From Aeromicrobium massiliense JC14 (lineage in GTDB: Bacteria > Actinomycetota > Actinomycetes > Propionibacteriales > Nocardioidaceae): 64,000 nt of DNA. The stretch covers positions 523,642 through 587,641 of the forward strand of contig NZ_HE978636.1 in the NCBI RefSeq assembly GCF_000312105.1, given 5' to 3'. The notes under the pieces are model-generated. The model was not told where the DNA came from and did no database searches. It saw nothing but the letters and a program-made list of their open reading frames with translations. A program made the position numbers and the translations under genes. Shown here in pieces: positions 24,483-34,218 of the stretch (within the stretch, counting starts at the first letter, position 1; each line of letters opens with the position of its first letter).

Positions 24483-25552
24483 AGCCGCACCGCGTCCCGG
24501 TAGCGGACGAGCGCCACGAAGACCGGGGCGCCGATGACGCCGAGGACGACGCCGACCTGCAGCTCGCCGCGGTCGAGCACGAGCCGTCCGGCGATGTCGG
24601 CGGCGAGCAGCACGAGTGGAGCCAGGAAGACCGAGTAGGCCAGGATCCAGCGGTAGTCGGGGCCGCAGATCATCCGCGCGACGTGCGGGACGATGAGCCC
24701 GACGAAGGTGATGGGGCCGCAGGCGGCGACCGCCGCGCCGCACAGCACGGCGACCGCGACGAACACGACCGAACGGGTCAGCACGATGCGCTGGCCGAGG
24801 GCCCGCGCCACGTCGTCCCCGAGAGCCAGGCCGTTCAGGGCACGTCCGGCGCCCAGCGCCACGACCACGCCGACGACGATGAACGGGACGGTCTGCCAGA
24901 ACACGGACGCGTAGCGGCCGGCCAGGGCGCCGACCTGCCAGAAGCGCAGCGTGTTGAGCGCCTCGACGTTGGTCAGCACGATCGCGGACGTCAGCGAGCT
25001 CAGCAGGGCGGTGACCGCGGCGCCGGCGAGCGCCAGCTTCACCGGGGTGGCGCCCTCGCGGCCGAACGAGGCGACGCCGTAGACCGCGAACGTCGCCACG
25101 GCCGCGCCGGCCATGCCCAGCCAGACCGTCTGCGCCGGCGCGCTGATGCCCAGCACCATGACGCCCAGGACGACGCAGGCGGCGGCGCCGGCGTTGATGC
25201 CCATGATCCCGGGGTCGGCGAGCGGGTTGCGGGTGACGCCCTGCAGCAGCGCGCCGCTCAGGCCGAGCGCGGCACCGACGGCCAGGCCGAGGGCGGTGCG
25301 CGGCACGCGCATCTCCAGCAGCGTCGCCTTGTCGGCCGCGGCGGCGTCACCGCCCAGGAAGACGTCGCGCACCAGGCCGAGCTCGATGTCGCGGCTGCCC
25401 AGCGCCAGGCTCATGACGCAGACGACCAGCAGGCCCAGCACGACCACGACGAGGCCGGCGACGAGCAGCGGGGCGCTGCGGTGCCGCGGCGCCGTCTCGA
25501 CCGGTCCGGTCGCGGCGGTCCCGGCTCGGGACGGCACGGCGGTACGGGGCAC
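24479..25552 (-). CDS. Iron-siderophore ABC permease 1 (FecCD family)
   Basis: 357 residues, about ten membrane helices after a 25-residue polar N-terminus. Landmarks are RVPRTALGLAVGAALGLSGALLQGVTRNPLADPGIMGINAGAA, LGDDVARALGQRI and CGPITFVGLIVPHVARMICG. It is the first gene of the unit, directly behind the iron box at 25589-25615. No periplasmic-type substrate-binding lipoprotein is encoded in this cluster, so that component must be elsewhere. Confidence 0.93.
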   Translation of the reverse strand: MPRTAVPSRAGTAATGPVETAPRHRSAPLLVAGLVVVVLGLLVVCVMSLALGSRDIELGLVRDVFLGGDAAAADKATLLEMRVPRTALGLAVGAALGLSGALLQGVTRNPLADPGIMGINAGAAACVVLGVMVLGISAPAQTVWLGMAGAAVATFAVYGVASFGREGATPVKLALAGAAVTALLSSLTSAIVLTNVEALNTLRFWQVGALAGRYASVFWQTVPFIVVGVVVALGAGRALNGLALGDDVARALGQRIVLTRSVVFVAVAVLCGAAVAACGPITFVGLIVPHVARMICGPDYRWILAYSVFLAPLVLLAADIAGRLVLDRGELQVGVVLGVIGAPVFVALVRYRDAVRL

Positions 25553-25588
25553 GGGCGGGTCTCTCGGTCGGACGGATCTAGCCAGATC

Positions 25589-25615
25589 AGCCTAACTTAG
25601 GCTCGGCTAACCGAA
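25589..25615. promoter_or_regulatory. Iron box (IdeR/DtxR-type operator)
   Basis: Bases 25597-25615 match the 19-base DtxR/IdeR consensus in 16 positions (TTAGG and GCTAACC halves). Overlapping it, AGCCTAA-C-TTAGGCT (25589-25603) is a perfect palindrome. The site lies 37-63 bases before the first permease start, so iron-loaded repressor would shut off uptake. Confidence 0.75.
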
Positions 25616-25651
25616 GGAGCGAGTGTGACCCAGCCCGCCCTGCCCCTCCCC

Positions 25652-25664
25652 TAGCCTGCTCCCC
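25652..25664 (+). promoter_or_regulatory. Leaderless-type -10 for the DUF1905 gene
   Basis: TAGCCT (25652-25657), seven bases, then ATG 25665, with no ribosome-binding sequence. Confidence 0.45.
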
Positions 25665-25937
25665 ATGAGCGCACCCCGGACGAGCTTCCGCACCACCATC
25701 GGCGTCGAGGTCAAGGGCGACACCTGGAGCTGCGTCGAGATCCCGGGCTCGGCCGAGCTGTTCGGCACCGGCCGAACCGTGCGGGTCGACGCCACGGTCG
25801 ACGACGTCCGGCTCGAGGACGTCGGCGCGATGCCGACCGGCACCGGCGGCCACATGGTGTCGCTGAGCGCGAAGGTCCGCAAGGCCCTGGGCAAGGACGT
25901 CGGCGACACCGTCGACGTCACGATCACCGGGCGCTAG
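25665..25937 (+). CDS. DUF1905 small beta-barrel protein
   Basis: 90 residues. The pattern TTIGVEVKGDTWSCVEIPGSAELFGTGRTVRVDATVDDV and the end SLSAKVRKALGKDVGDTVDVTITGR match DUF1905, a small beta-barrel domain often fused to YdeI-like domains but free-standing here. No catalytic residues are known. Divergent from the iron ABC unit and separated from it by the iron box, which might also affect this gene. Confidence 0.75.
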   Translation: MSAPRTSFRTTIGVEVKGDTWSCVEIPGSAELFGTGRTVRVDATVDDVRLEDVGAMPTGTGGHMVSLSAKVRKALGKDVGDTVDVTITGR

Positions 25938-25950
25938 GCCCGGACGCGCC

Positions 25951-25981
25951 GAGGCCCGCCAGACGGTGTCCGGCGGGCCTC
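25951..25981. terminator. Bidirectional hairpin between DUF1905 and the fadB-like gene
   Basis: GAGGCCCGCC (25951-25960) pairs perfectly with GGCGGGCCTC (25972-25981) around an 11-base loop, between two converging stops. Confidence 0.7.
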
Positions 25982-26000
25982 GCTCACGTCAGGCGACGAC

Positions 26001-28196
26001 TCAGAACTTCTCGTTCTTCGCGGCCTTCTCCAGCAGCAGCGCCGGCGGGTTGAAGCGCTCGCCGTACGTCTTGGCCAGCTCCTGCGCGCGCTCGACGAAC
26101 GCCTGCACGCCGATGCTGCCGTCGGCAGCCTCGTAGCCGTTGATGTGCTGGATGACGCCACCGTGCAGCGCCGGGAAGCCGATGCCGAAGATCGAGCCGA
26201 TGTTGGCGTCGGCGGTCGTGCGGAGCACGCCCTCCTCGAAGCACTTCACCGTCTCCAGCGCCATGATGAACGTCAGGCGCTCCTTCATGTCGACCAGCGA
26301 CGGCTGGGTCTCGGCCGTCGGGTACTTCTCGGTCAGGCCCGACCACAGGCCGGTGCGCTTGCCGTCGGTGTACTCGTAGAAGCCCGCGCCCTTGAGCTTG
26401 CCCGAGCGGCCCTGCTCGATCATGTAGTCGATGACCTGCTCGGCCGGGGACGCGTCCCACGTGCCACCGGCGGCCTCGACCGCGGCGATGGACTCCTTGC
26501 GGATCTTGACCATGAGCTCGAGGTTCAGCTCGTCGGACAGCTGCAGCACCGGGGCCGGGAAGCCCGCCTGCGTCGTGGCGCGCTCGATGCGGACCGGGTG
26601 CACGCCCTCGGTCAGCATGGAGATGCCCTCGTTGACGAACGTGCCGATGACGCGGCTGGTGAAGAAGCCCTGGCTGTCGTTGACGACGATCGGGATCTTC
26701 TTGATCTGCTGCGTGTAGTCGATCGCGCGGGCCAGGGCCTCGTCCGACGTCTTCTCGCCGGCGATGATCTCGACCAGCATCATCTTGTCGACCGGGCTGA
26801 AGAAGTGGATGCCGATGAAGTCCTCGGGACGCTGCACGCCCTCGGCCAGCTTGGTGATCGGCAGCGTGGACGTGTTGGAGCCCAGCAGGGCGTCCGACTT
26901 CACGATCGGCTCGAGCTCGCCGAAGACCGACTTCTTCAGGTCGACGGACTCGAAGACGGCCTCGACGACGAGGTCGCAGCCCTCCAGGTCGGCGTAGTCG
27001 GCGGTGGGCGTGATGCGGCCCAGCACCTCGTCGCGCTTCTCCTGCGTGATGCGGCCTCGCTCGAGCGCCTTGTCGAGCAGCTTCTCGCTGTAGTTCTTGC
27101 CCTTCTCGGCGGCCTCGATCTTGACGTCCTTGAGCACGACCTCGATGCCGGCCTGGGCCGAGACGTACGCAATGCCGGCGCCCATCATGCCCGCGCCGAT
27201 GACCGCGACCTTCTCGACCTTGCGCTTCTCGACGCCCTCGGGGCGCGAGCCACCGGCGTTGATGGCGTTGAGGTCGAAGAAGAACGCCTGCGTCATGTTC
27301 TTGAACTGCTGACCGACGAGCAGCTCGACCAGGTAGCGCGACTCGATGCGGCTGGCGGTGTCGAAGTCGACGGCCGCGCCCTCGACGACGGCCGACAGGA
27401 TCGCCTTCGGCGCCTTCATGTCCGCACCCTTGAGCTGCTTGCGCAGCATCGCGGGCAGGGCCGGCAGGTTCGCGGCGAGCGCGGGGGTCTTCGGGGTGCC
27501 ACCGGGCATCTTGTAGCCCTTGCGGTCCCACGGCTGCGACGCGGCGTCGGCGTTGCCGGCGTTCGCCTCGATCCAGGCCTTGGCGGCCGGGACGAGCTGG
27601 TCGGCGGACTCGACGACCTCGTCGATCAGGCCGATCTTGAGCGCCTTGGCCGGCTTCATGCGCGGGCCCTGCAGCAGGACGTTGAGCAGCGCGTCCTGGA
27701 TGCCGAACATGCGGACGGTGCGGGTGACGCCGCCGCCGCCGGGCAGCAGGCCGAGGGTGACCTCGGGCAGGCCGATCTCGTAGCGTCCCTCGACCGCGAC
27801 GCGGTGGTGGGCCGCCAGCGCGATCTCCAGGCCGCCGCCGAGGGCGGCGCCGTTGATGGCCGCGACGACGGGCTTGCCGATCGTCTCGAGCTTGCGCAGC
27901 GTGGCCTTGATGCGCTCGACGTTGTCGAACAGCGCCGGGGCGTCGTCCTTCGTGGCCTGGGTCATGAGCTTGAGGTCGCCACCGGCGAAGAAGGTCTTCT
28001 TCGCCGAGGTGATGACGACGCCCTGGATCGAGTCGGCGTCGGCGGCGATGTCCGCGGCGAGGGCGTCGACGGCCTTCTCCATGGACTCGACGTACGCCTG
28101 GTTCATCGTGTTGGCGCTCTGGCTCGGGTCGTCGAGCACCAGGGTGGCGATCGCGCCGTCCTTCTCGTAGCGGACGGCCTCGGTGGTGGTGGTCAT
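26001..28196 (-). CDS. fadB: Fatty-acid oxidation alpha subunit: enoyl-CoA hydratase / 3-hydroxyacyl-CoA dehydrogenase
   Basis: 731 residues, trifunctional FadB/FadJ-like. The crotonase domain (1-190) has both catalytic glutamates, E124 (GGGLEIALAAH) and E145 (IGLPEVTLGLLPGGGG). After a linker, the NAD-binding domain begins at VAVIGAGMMGAGIAYVSAQAG (about 335), with NTSTLPI, IGIHFFSPVDKMMLVEII (active-site His) and the C-terminal 3HCDH domain ending in IGFPALHGG. It hydrates enoyl-CoA and oxidises the product. The ATG at 28196 is used; the longer frame lacks a ribosome site. It lies 37 bases after the thiolase stop, one operon. Confidence 0.95.
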   Translation of the reverse strand: MTTTTEAVRYEKDGAIATLVLDDPSQSANTMNQAYVESMEKAVDALAADIAADADSIQGVVITSAKKTFFAGGDLKLMTQATKDDAPALFDNVERIKATLRKLETIGKPVVAAINGAALGGGLEIALAAHHRVAVEGRYEIGLPEVTLGLLPGGGGVTRTVRMFGIQDALLNVLLQGPRMKPAKALKIGLIDEVVESADQLVPAAKAWIEANAGNADAASQPWDRKGYKMPGGTPKTPALAANLPALPAMLRKQLKGADMKAPKAILSAVVEGAAVDFDTASRIESRYLVELLVGQQFKNMTQAFFFDLNAINAGGSRPEGVEKRKVEKVAVIGAGMMGAGIAYVSAQAGIEVVLKDVKIEAAEKGKNYSEKLLDKALERGRITQEKRDEVLGRITPTADYADLEGCDLVVEAVFESVDLKKSVFGELEPIVKSDALLGSNTSTLPITKLAEGVQRPEDFIGIHFFSPVDKMMLVEIIAGEKTSDEALARAIDYTQQIKKIPIVVNDSQGFFTSRVIGTFVNEGISMLTEGVHPVRIERATTQAGFPAPVLQLSDELNLELMVKIRKESIAAVEAAGGTWDASPAEQVIDYMIEQGRSGKLKGAGFYEYTDGKRTGLWSGLTEKYPTAETQPSLVDMKERLTFIMALETVKCFEEGVLRTTADANIGSIFGIGFPALHGGVIQHINGYEAADGSIGVQAFVERAQELAKTYGERFNPPALLLEKAAKNEKF

Positions 28197-28233
28197 GTCG
28201 GTGGGTACTCCTGAGGTGAGAGGGGTCCGCGGA

Positions 28234-29448
<1,215 letters not shown>

Positions 29449-29482
29449 GGGGTGGGTCCTCCCAGCGGAAATGTCCAAGCAT

Positions 29483-29498
29483 GTAAGCGCTTGCTTAC
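29483..29498. promoter_or_regulatory. Palindrome downstream of the fadA start of transcription
   Basis: GTAAGC-GCTT-GCTTAC, a 16-base perfect dyad, 35-50 bases before the fadA start codon. Its size fits a TetR-family operator for fatty-acid genes; the protein is unknown. Confidence 0.5.
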
Positions 29499-29510
29499 TG
29501 CGCTCCCGTC

Positions 29511-29531
29511 ATTGTGACACCAGAACTGTCA
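29511..29531. promoter_or_regulatory. TGACA-N7-TGTCA dyad and -10 in the fadA/merR gap
   Basis: TGACA (29515-29519) and TGTCA (29527-29531) flank seven bases. On the minus strand CACAAT (29516-29511) starts within the dyad and can serve as the fadA -10. The same dyad precedes the acyl-CoA dehydrogenase and a hydrolase gene. Confidence 0.5.
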
Positions 29532-29611
29532 GAACGGTAGGGCGCCCCGGTGACATGACCCACATCATCATCGCGGTGGCCGGGGGGCGGGGTCGCGCGC
29601 GGCCGGCGACC

Positions 29612-29623
29612 TATCCTTCCCCC
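29612..29623 (+). promoter_or_regulatory. Leaderless-type -10 for the merR gene
   Basis: TATCCT (29612-29617), six pyrimidine-rich bases, then ATG 29624. Confidence 0.45.
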
Positions 29624-30358
29624 ATGAGCGCCGCACCCACGGAGACTCCCGAGTCGGCCGACACCCTGAGCATCGAGCAGCTGGCCAGCCGCGTCGGCAT
29701 GAGCGTGCGCACGGTGCGCTTCTACGCCGGCCGCGGGCTCATCCCGCCGCCGCGCCGCGAGGGGCGCAACGGCTACTACGGGCCCGACCACCTGGTGCGG
29801 CTCGAGCTCGTCCGCGAGCTGCAGGCGCACGGCTTCACCCTGGCCGCGATCGAGGGCTACCTCGAGAACCTGCCGGGCGACGCGAGCCCGGAGCGGGTCG
29901 CGCTGCAGCGCACGCTGCTGGCCCCGTGGACGCCGACCAAGCCCGAGACCCTGCCCAGGGCCGAGCTCGAGCAGCGGGCCGGGCGCGCGCTCAGCGACGA
30001 CGACCTCGAGCTGCTCGTCGCGCTCGGCGTCGTCGACCCCACCCCCACCGAGGACGTCTTCGAGGTGGCCCCCGCCCACCTCGGCCTGGGCATGTCGCTC
30101 ATCGACATCGGCCTGCCGATCGAGGCCGCGGACGCCGCCCGGCGCGTGTTCGCCGAGCACGGCCGCGCGATGGCGCACGAGATCGACGAGGTCTTCCGCG
30201 TCCACGTGTGGCCGCACCTGAAGGAGTCGCACGAGTCGCCGGCGCAGATCCGCGCCATCGTCGAGCGGTTCAAGCCACTCACCATCCAGGCGCTGGTCAA
30301 CTCCTACGCGCAGGCGATCGACGAGACCAAGCGCGCCAGCGTCCACCGCCGCACCTGA
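29624..30358 (+). CDS. MerR-family transcriptional regulator
   Basis: 244 residues. The winged-helix MerR domain (about 18-88) is clear: SIEQLASRVGMSVRTVRFYAGRGLIPPPRREGRNGYYGPDHLVRLELVRELQAHGFTLAAIEGYL. The C-terminal 150 residues are helical, with HGRAMAHEIDEVFRVHVWPHL, and lack metal-binding cysteines, so it is not a metal sensor. Divergent from fadA, it is the natural candidate to bind the TGACA-N7-TGTCA dyad and control beta-oxidation, probably in response to an acyl-CoA; this is inference. Its stop is four bases from the convergent kdpE stop. Confidence 0.9.
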   Translation: MSAAPTETPESADTLSIEQLASRVGMSVRTVRFYAGRGLIPPPRREGRNGYYGPDHLVRLELVRELQAHGFTLAAIEGYLENLPGDASPERVALQRTLLAPWTPTKPETLPRAELEQRAGRALSDDDLELLVALGVVDPTPTEDVFEVAPAHLGLGMSLIDIGLPIEAADAARRVFAEHGRAMAHEIDEVFRVHVWPHLKESHESPAQIRAIVERFKPLTIQALVNSYAQAIDETKRASVHRRT

Positions 30359-30362
30359 CTGC

Positions 30363-31076
30363 CTAGGGCTCGAGGGTGTAGCCGAGGCCGGGTGACGTGA
30401 TCAGGTGCCGCGGGTGGGCCGGGTCGGCCTCGAGCTTGCGGCGCAGCTGCGCGGCGTAGACCCGCAGGTAGTGGCCCTCGTGCAGGTAGGCCGGGCCCCA
30501 CACCTCGCGCAGGATCCGGTCGCGCGGCACGAGCGTGCCCAGGTTGCGGGCCAGCAGCTCCAGGAACGCCCACTCGGTCGGCGTGAGCCGGACGTCCTCG
30601 CCGGCGCGGGCGACGCGCTTGCGGGCGAGGTCGACGACCAAGTCGCCCACCACCACCTCGGCGACCTGCGGCGCGCCGGCGTCCTGGGCCCGGCGCACGG
30701 CGGCGCGCAGCCGGGCCATCAGCTCGTTCATCGCGAACGGCTTGGTCACGTAGTCGTCGGCCCCGAGGTCGAGCGCCTCGACCTTGTCCTCGCCGTGCTG
30801 GCGCGCCGACAGCACGACGATCGGGACGTTCGTCCAGCCGCGCAGGCCGGCAATGACCTCGGTGCCGTCGAGGTCGGGCAGGCCGAGGTCGAGCACGACG
30901 ACGTCCGGGGAGCCGGTCGCCGCGGCGTCGAGCGCGGACCGCCCGTCCGGCACGGTGACGACCTCCCAGCCGTGGGCGCGCAGGTTGATCGCGAGCGCCC
31001 GGGCCAGGGCCGGCTCGTCCTCGACCACCAGCACCTTGCCGCTCGTGGTCCGCTCGGTCGCGGCGTGCTCGCTCAC
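30363..31076 (-). CDS. kdpE: Potassium-operon response regulator KdpE
   Basis: 237 residues, OmpR-type. The receiver has E19/D20, phospho-acceptor D63 (VVLDLGLPD) and K112 (TKPF). The C-terminal winged helix includes LTPTEWAFLELLARNLGTLVPRDRILREVWG and YLRVYAAQLRRKLE, distinctive of KdpE. It activates kdpFABC when phosphorylated by KdpD. The GTG at 31076 overlaps the kdpD stop by four bases. Confidence 0.96.
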   Translation of the reverse strand: MSEHAATERTTSGKVLVVEDEPALARALAINLRAHGWEVVTVPDGRSALDAAATGSPDVVVLDLGLPDLDGTEVIAGLRGWTNVPIVVLSARQHGEDKVEALDLGADDYVTKPFAMNELMARLRAAVRRAQDAGAPQVAEVVVGDLVVDLARKRVARAGEDVRLTPTEWAFLELLARNLGTLVPRDRILREVWGPAYLHEGHYLRVYAAQLRRKLEADPAHPRHLITSPGLGYTLEP

Positions 31077-33580
31077 GGGGTCTCCTCGTCGCGGCCGGCC
31101 CGCGGCAGGGCCAGCACCATCGTCAGCCCGCCGCCGGGGGTGTCCTCGGCGGTGAGGGTCGCCTCGAGCGCGTCCGCCAGCCCGCGAGCGACGGCCAGGC
31201 CGAGGCCGAGGCCCTCGCCGCTGCTGTCGTCCAGCCGCTGGAACGGCTCGAACATCCGGTCGCGGACGTCGGCGGGCACGCCCGGGCCGCGGTCGACGAC
31301 GTGCACCTCGACCGTCTCCGGCAGGACGTGCGCCGCGACCCGGACGGGGGCACCGCGGCCGTGGCGCACGGCGTTGGAGACCAGGTTGGCCACGACGCGG
31401 GTGAGCAGACCGCCGTCGGTGCGCACGAACGGCACCGACTCGTCCAGCAGCAGCTCAACCGCCCCCGGCGCGTGGCCGGACACCGCCACCGGCAGCACCT
31501 CCTCGAGGCTGCGTGGACGCAGCACCGGATGGAGCGAGCCGGCCTCGACCCGCGACAGGTCGAGCAGGTCGTCGATGAGCTGCTCGAGCCGGCTGGTCGA
31601 CTCGGCCACGGCGGCGACGAGCTCGGCGCGCTCGTCGGGGGCGAGCGCGTCGGACGCGAGGCCGTCGACGGCGGTGCGGGTGATGGCCAGCGGGGTGCGC
31701 AGGTCGTGCGAGACGGCCCGCAGCAGCGCGGTGCTCGTGGCCTCGGCCCGCTCCAGGGCGGCCGCCCGGTCACCACGCTCGCGCAGCCGCCGGTACTCGA
31801 GCACCAGGCTGGTCTGCACGGCGAACGCCTCCAGGACGCGGCGGTCACCGGCCCGCAGCGGGCTGCCGTGCAGGACGATCGCGTGCCGGTCGTCCACGTC
31901 GACGGTCGTCTCGCCGTCCTCGGGGCGCTCCGGCGGACGTCCGCCGGTGCCGGCCACGACGCGCCAGCTGCCGCCGTCGCGCACCAGCAGCGACGCCGAC
32001 TCCTGGCCGAACGTCTCGCGGACACGCTCGACGACGGCCTCGGCGGTGTCCTGGCCGGTCAGCACCGAGCGCGACAGGGCGGTCATGGTGGCGGCCTCGG
32101 TGCGCGCCCGGACGGCGTCCGCGGCCCGGCGCGAGGCGCGGTCGACGACGGACGCGACGCCGACGGCCACCGCGACGAACACGACGAGGGCCAGGACGTT
32201 CGTCGGCTCGGAGATCGTCAGCTCGCGCACCGGCGGGGTGAAGAACCAGTTGAGCAGCACGAACCCGCTGAGCGCGGCCACCAGCGAGGGCAGCAGACCC
32301 CCCACCAGCGCGACGAGCACCGTGGCGCCGAGGAACAGCAGCACGTCCAGCGGCAGCTGCTCGCTGCTGTGCTCGACGCCGCGCAGCGCGAGGGTCAGCA
32401 CGACCGGGAGCAGCAGTCCGAGAGCGAGCCCGATCACCTGCCGGCGTCGGCCCAGGGACGACGGACGGCGCCGGCGCCCGGCCAGGCGCGGCCGCTCGTC
32501 GTGAGTAACCAGGTGGACGTCCACCGACCCGGCCAACGAGGCCACCCGTTCGCCGGTGGTGCCGGTGAACAGGCGGCGCAGCCGGCCGTGGCTGGACGTG
32601 CCGACGACGATCATCGTGGCGTTGGCGCCGACGGCGAAGTCGACCACGGCGCTGGCCGGCTCCTCCCCCACGACCGAGTGGAAGGTGGCGCCGAGCGACG
32701 CGGTGAGCTGCTGCAGCCGGGCGATGCGGGCCGAGTCCTGCCCGGCCAGCCCGTCCTCGACGATGACGTGCACGGCGAGCAGCTCACCGGCCGCCGACCG
32801 CTGGGCGAGCCGGGCACCGCGGCGCAGGAGGCTCTCGCTCTCCGGCCCGCCGGTGACCGCGACGACGATGCGTTCCTTGGCCGGCCACGGCGCGTCGATG
32901 CGGTGCGCCCGGCGGTAGTCGTCGAGCGCGTCGTCCACCCGGTCGGCCAGCCACAGCAGCGCCAGCTCGCGCAGGGCGGTGAGGTTGCCGACGCGGAAGT
33001 ACGACGACAGCGACGCGTCCACCTGCTCGGGCCGGTAGACGTTGCCGTGCGCGAGCCGGCGGCGCAGCGCCTCGGGCGCCATGTCGACGAGCTGGATCTG
33101 GTCGGCCTGCCGCACCACCGGATCCGGCACCGTCTCGCGCTGCCGCACGCCGGTGATGCGCTCCACCGCGTCGTTGAGCGACTCCAGGTGCTGGACGTTG
33201 ATCGTCGTGATGACGTCGATGCCCGCGGCGCGGATCTGCTCGACGTCGTCCACCCGCTTGGCGTGGGCGCTGCCCGGCACGTTGGTGTGCGCCAGCTCGT
33301 CGACGCAGACCACGGCCGGACGACGGGCGATGATCGCCTCGGTGTCCATCTCGGTGAAGGTGGCGCCGCCGTGGTGGACGACCTTGCGCGGCACGACCTC
33401 CAGGCCCTCGAGCCGGGCCTCGGTGTGGGCGCGCCCGTGGGTCTCGACGAGGCCGACGACCACGTCGGTGCCGCGGTCGAGCCGGCGGCGCGCCTCGTCC
33501 AGCATCGCGAAGGTCTTGCCGACCCCCGGTGCCGCACCCAGGTAGACGGTCAGCCGACCGCGACGCACCGTCGTCTCCAC
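31073..33580 (-). CDS. kdpD: Osmosensitive potassium sensor kinase KdpD
   Basis: 835 residues. The N-terminal KdpD domain has Walker A at 15-23 (GAAPGVGKT) and VDELAHTNVPGSAHAKR. A universal-stress-type domain (about 230-355) contains the nucleotide-binding GTSSHGRLRR. Four clustered membrane helices (about 380-485) precede a GAF-like region, the HisKA phospho-site H625 in SHDLRTP, and an ATPase domain with NLVSNAVRHG and GLGLGLAVARG. The membrane kinase senses potassium limitation. The start is GTG 33580; the stop is coupled to kdpE. Confidence 0.96.
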   Translation of the reverse strand: METTVRRGRLTVYLGAAPGVGKTFAMLDEARRRLDRGTDVVVGLVETHGRAHTEARLEGLEVVPRKVVHHGGATFTEMDTEAIIARRPAVVCVDELAHTNVPGSAHAKRVDDVEQIRAAGIDVITTINVQHLESLNDAVERITGVRQRETVPDPVVRQADQIQLVDMAPEALRRRLAHGNVYRPEQVDASLSSYFRVGNLTALRELALLWLADRVDDALDDYRRAHRIDAPWPAKERIVVAVTGGPESESLLRRGARLAQRSAAGELLAVHVIVEDGLAGQDSARIARLQQLTASLGATFHSVVGEEPASAVVDFAVGANATMIVVGTSSHGRLRRLFTGTTGERVASLAGSVDVHLVTHDERPRLAGRRRRPSSLGRRRQVIGLALGLLLPVVLTLALRGVEHSSEQLPLDVLLFLGATVLVALVGGLLPSLVAALSGFVLLNWFFTPPVRELTISEPTNVLALVVFVAVAVGVASVVDRASRRAADAVRARTEAATMTALSRSVLTGQDTAEAVVERVRETFGQESASLLVRDGGSWRVVAGTGGRPPERPEDGETTVDVDDRHAIVLHGSPLRAGDRRVLEAFAVQTSLVLEYRRLRERGDRAAALERAEATSTALLRAVSHDLRTPLAITRTAVDGLASDALAPDERAELVAAVAESTSRLEQLIDDLLDLSRVEAGSLHPVLRPRSLEEVLPVAVSGHAPGAVELLLDESVPFVRTDGGLLTRVVANLVSNAVRHGRGAPVRVAAHVLPETVEVHVVDRGPGVPADVRDRMFEPFQRLDDSSGEGLGLGLAVARGLADALEATLTAEDTPGGGLTMVLALPRAGRDEETP

Positions 33581-33596
33581 GCTCGAATCCTGCCAG

Positions 33597-34214
33597 TCAG
33601 TCGCCGTCGGCGGCCCGCAGCACGGCCGCGTTCAGCTCCAGGACGTTCACCCGCGACTCGCCGAGGACGCCCAGGGTGCGTCCGTCGGTGTGCTCGCGGA
33701 CGAGCGCCTCGACCGCGGCGACGTCCAGGCCGTGAGCCCGGGCGACCCGCGGCGCCTGCAGCGCGGCGTACGCGACCGACACGTGCGGGTCCAGTCCCGA
33801 CCCGGACGCGGTGACCGCGTCGACCGGCACCTCGGACTCGTCCACGCCCTCGCGGGCGGCGACCTCGGCCTGGCGCTGCGTCACGAGCTCGACGAGGTCC
33901 GGGCTCTCCGGGCCGAGGTTGGAGCCGGCGCTGGCCAGCGTGTCGTAGCCGTCGCCGGCGGCGGACGGCCGCGGCTGGAACAGGTCCGGGTCGTCCACGA
34001 CCTGGCCGATCAGCGCCGAGCCGACCGCCTCGTCGGGGTCCGTGGTGTGCTCGCCGTCGGCGGTGATCATCGAGCCCTGCGAGGCCCATGGGGCGGCCAC
34101 GGCGGCCGCGCCCTGGACGACGAGCGGGTAGGCGACGCCCAGCACGAGGGTCGCGACGAGCATGGCGCGCAGGCCGGCCAGGCTCTGGCGGTAGAGGGAG
34201 AACAGGGTCTTCAC
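33597..34214 (-). CDS. kdpC: Potassium-transporting ATPase subunit KdpC
   Basis: 205 residues. One N-terminal membrane helix (LRAMLVATLVLGVAYPLVVQG) is followed by an extracytoplasmic domain with LIGQ, FQPRPSAA, SGSNLGP-like SAGSNLGPESPDL, and the conserved VPVDAVTASGSGLDPHVS. It assembles with KdpA, KdpB and KdpF. Four bases separate it from the kdpB stop, and the following kdpD begins 16 bases later. Confidence 0.95.
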   Translation of the reverse strand: MKTLFSLYRQSLAGLRAMLVATLVLGVAYPLVVQGAAAVAAPWASQGSMITADGEHTTDPDEAVGSALIGQVVDDPDLFQPRPSAAGDGYDTLASAGSNLGPESPDLVELVTQRQAEVAAREGVDESEVPVDAVTASGSGLDPHVSVAYAALQAPRVARAHGLDVAAVEALVREHTDGRTLGVLGESRVNVLELNAAVLRAADGD

Positions 34215-34218
34215 GGGG

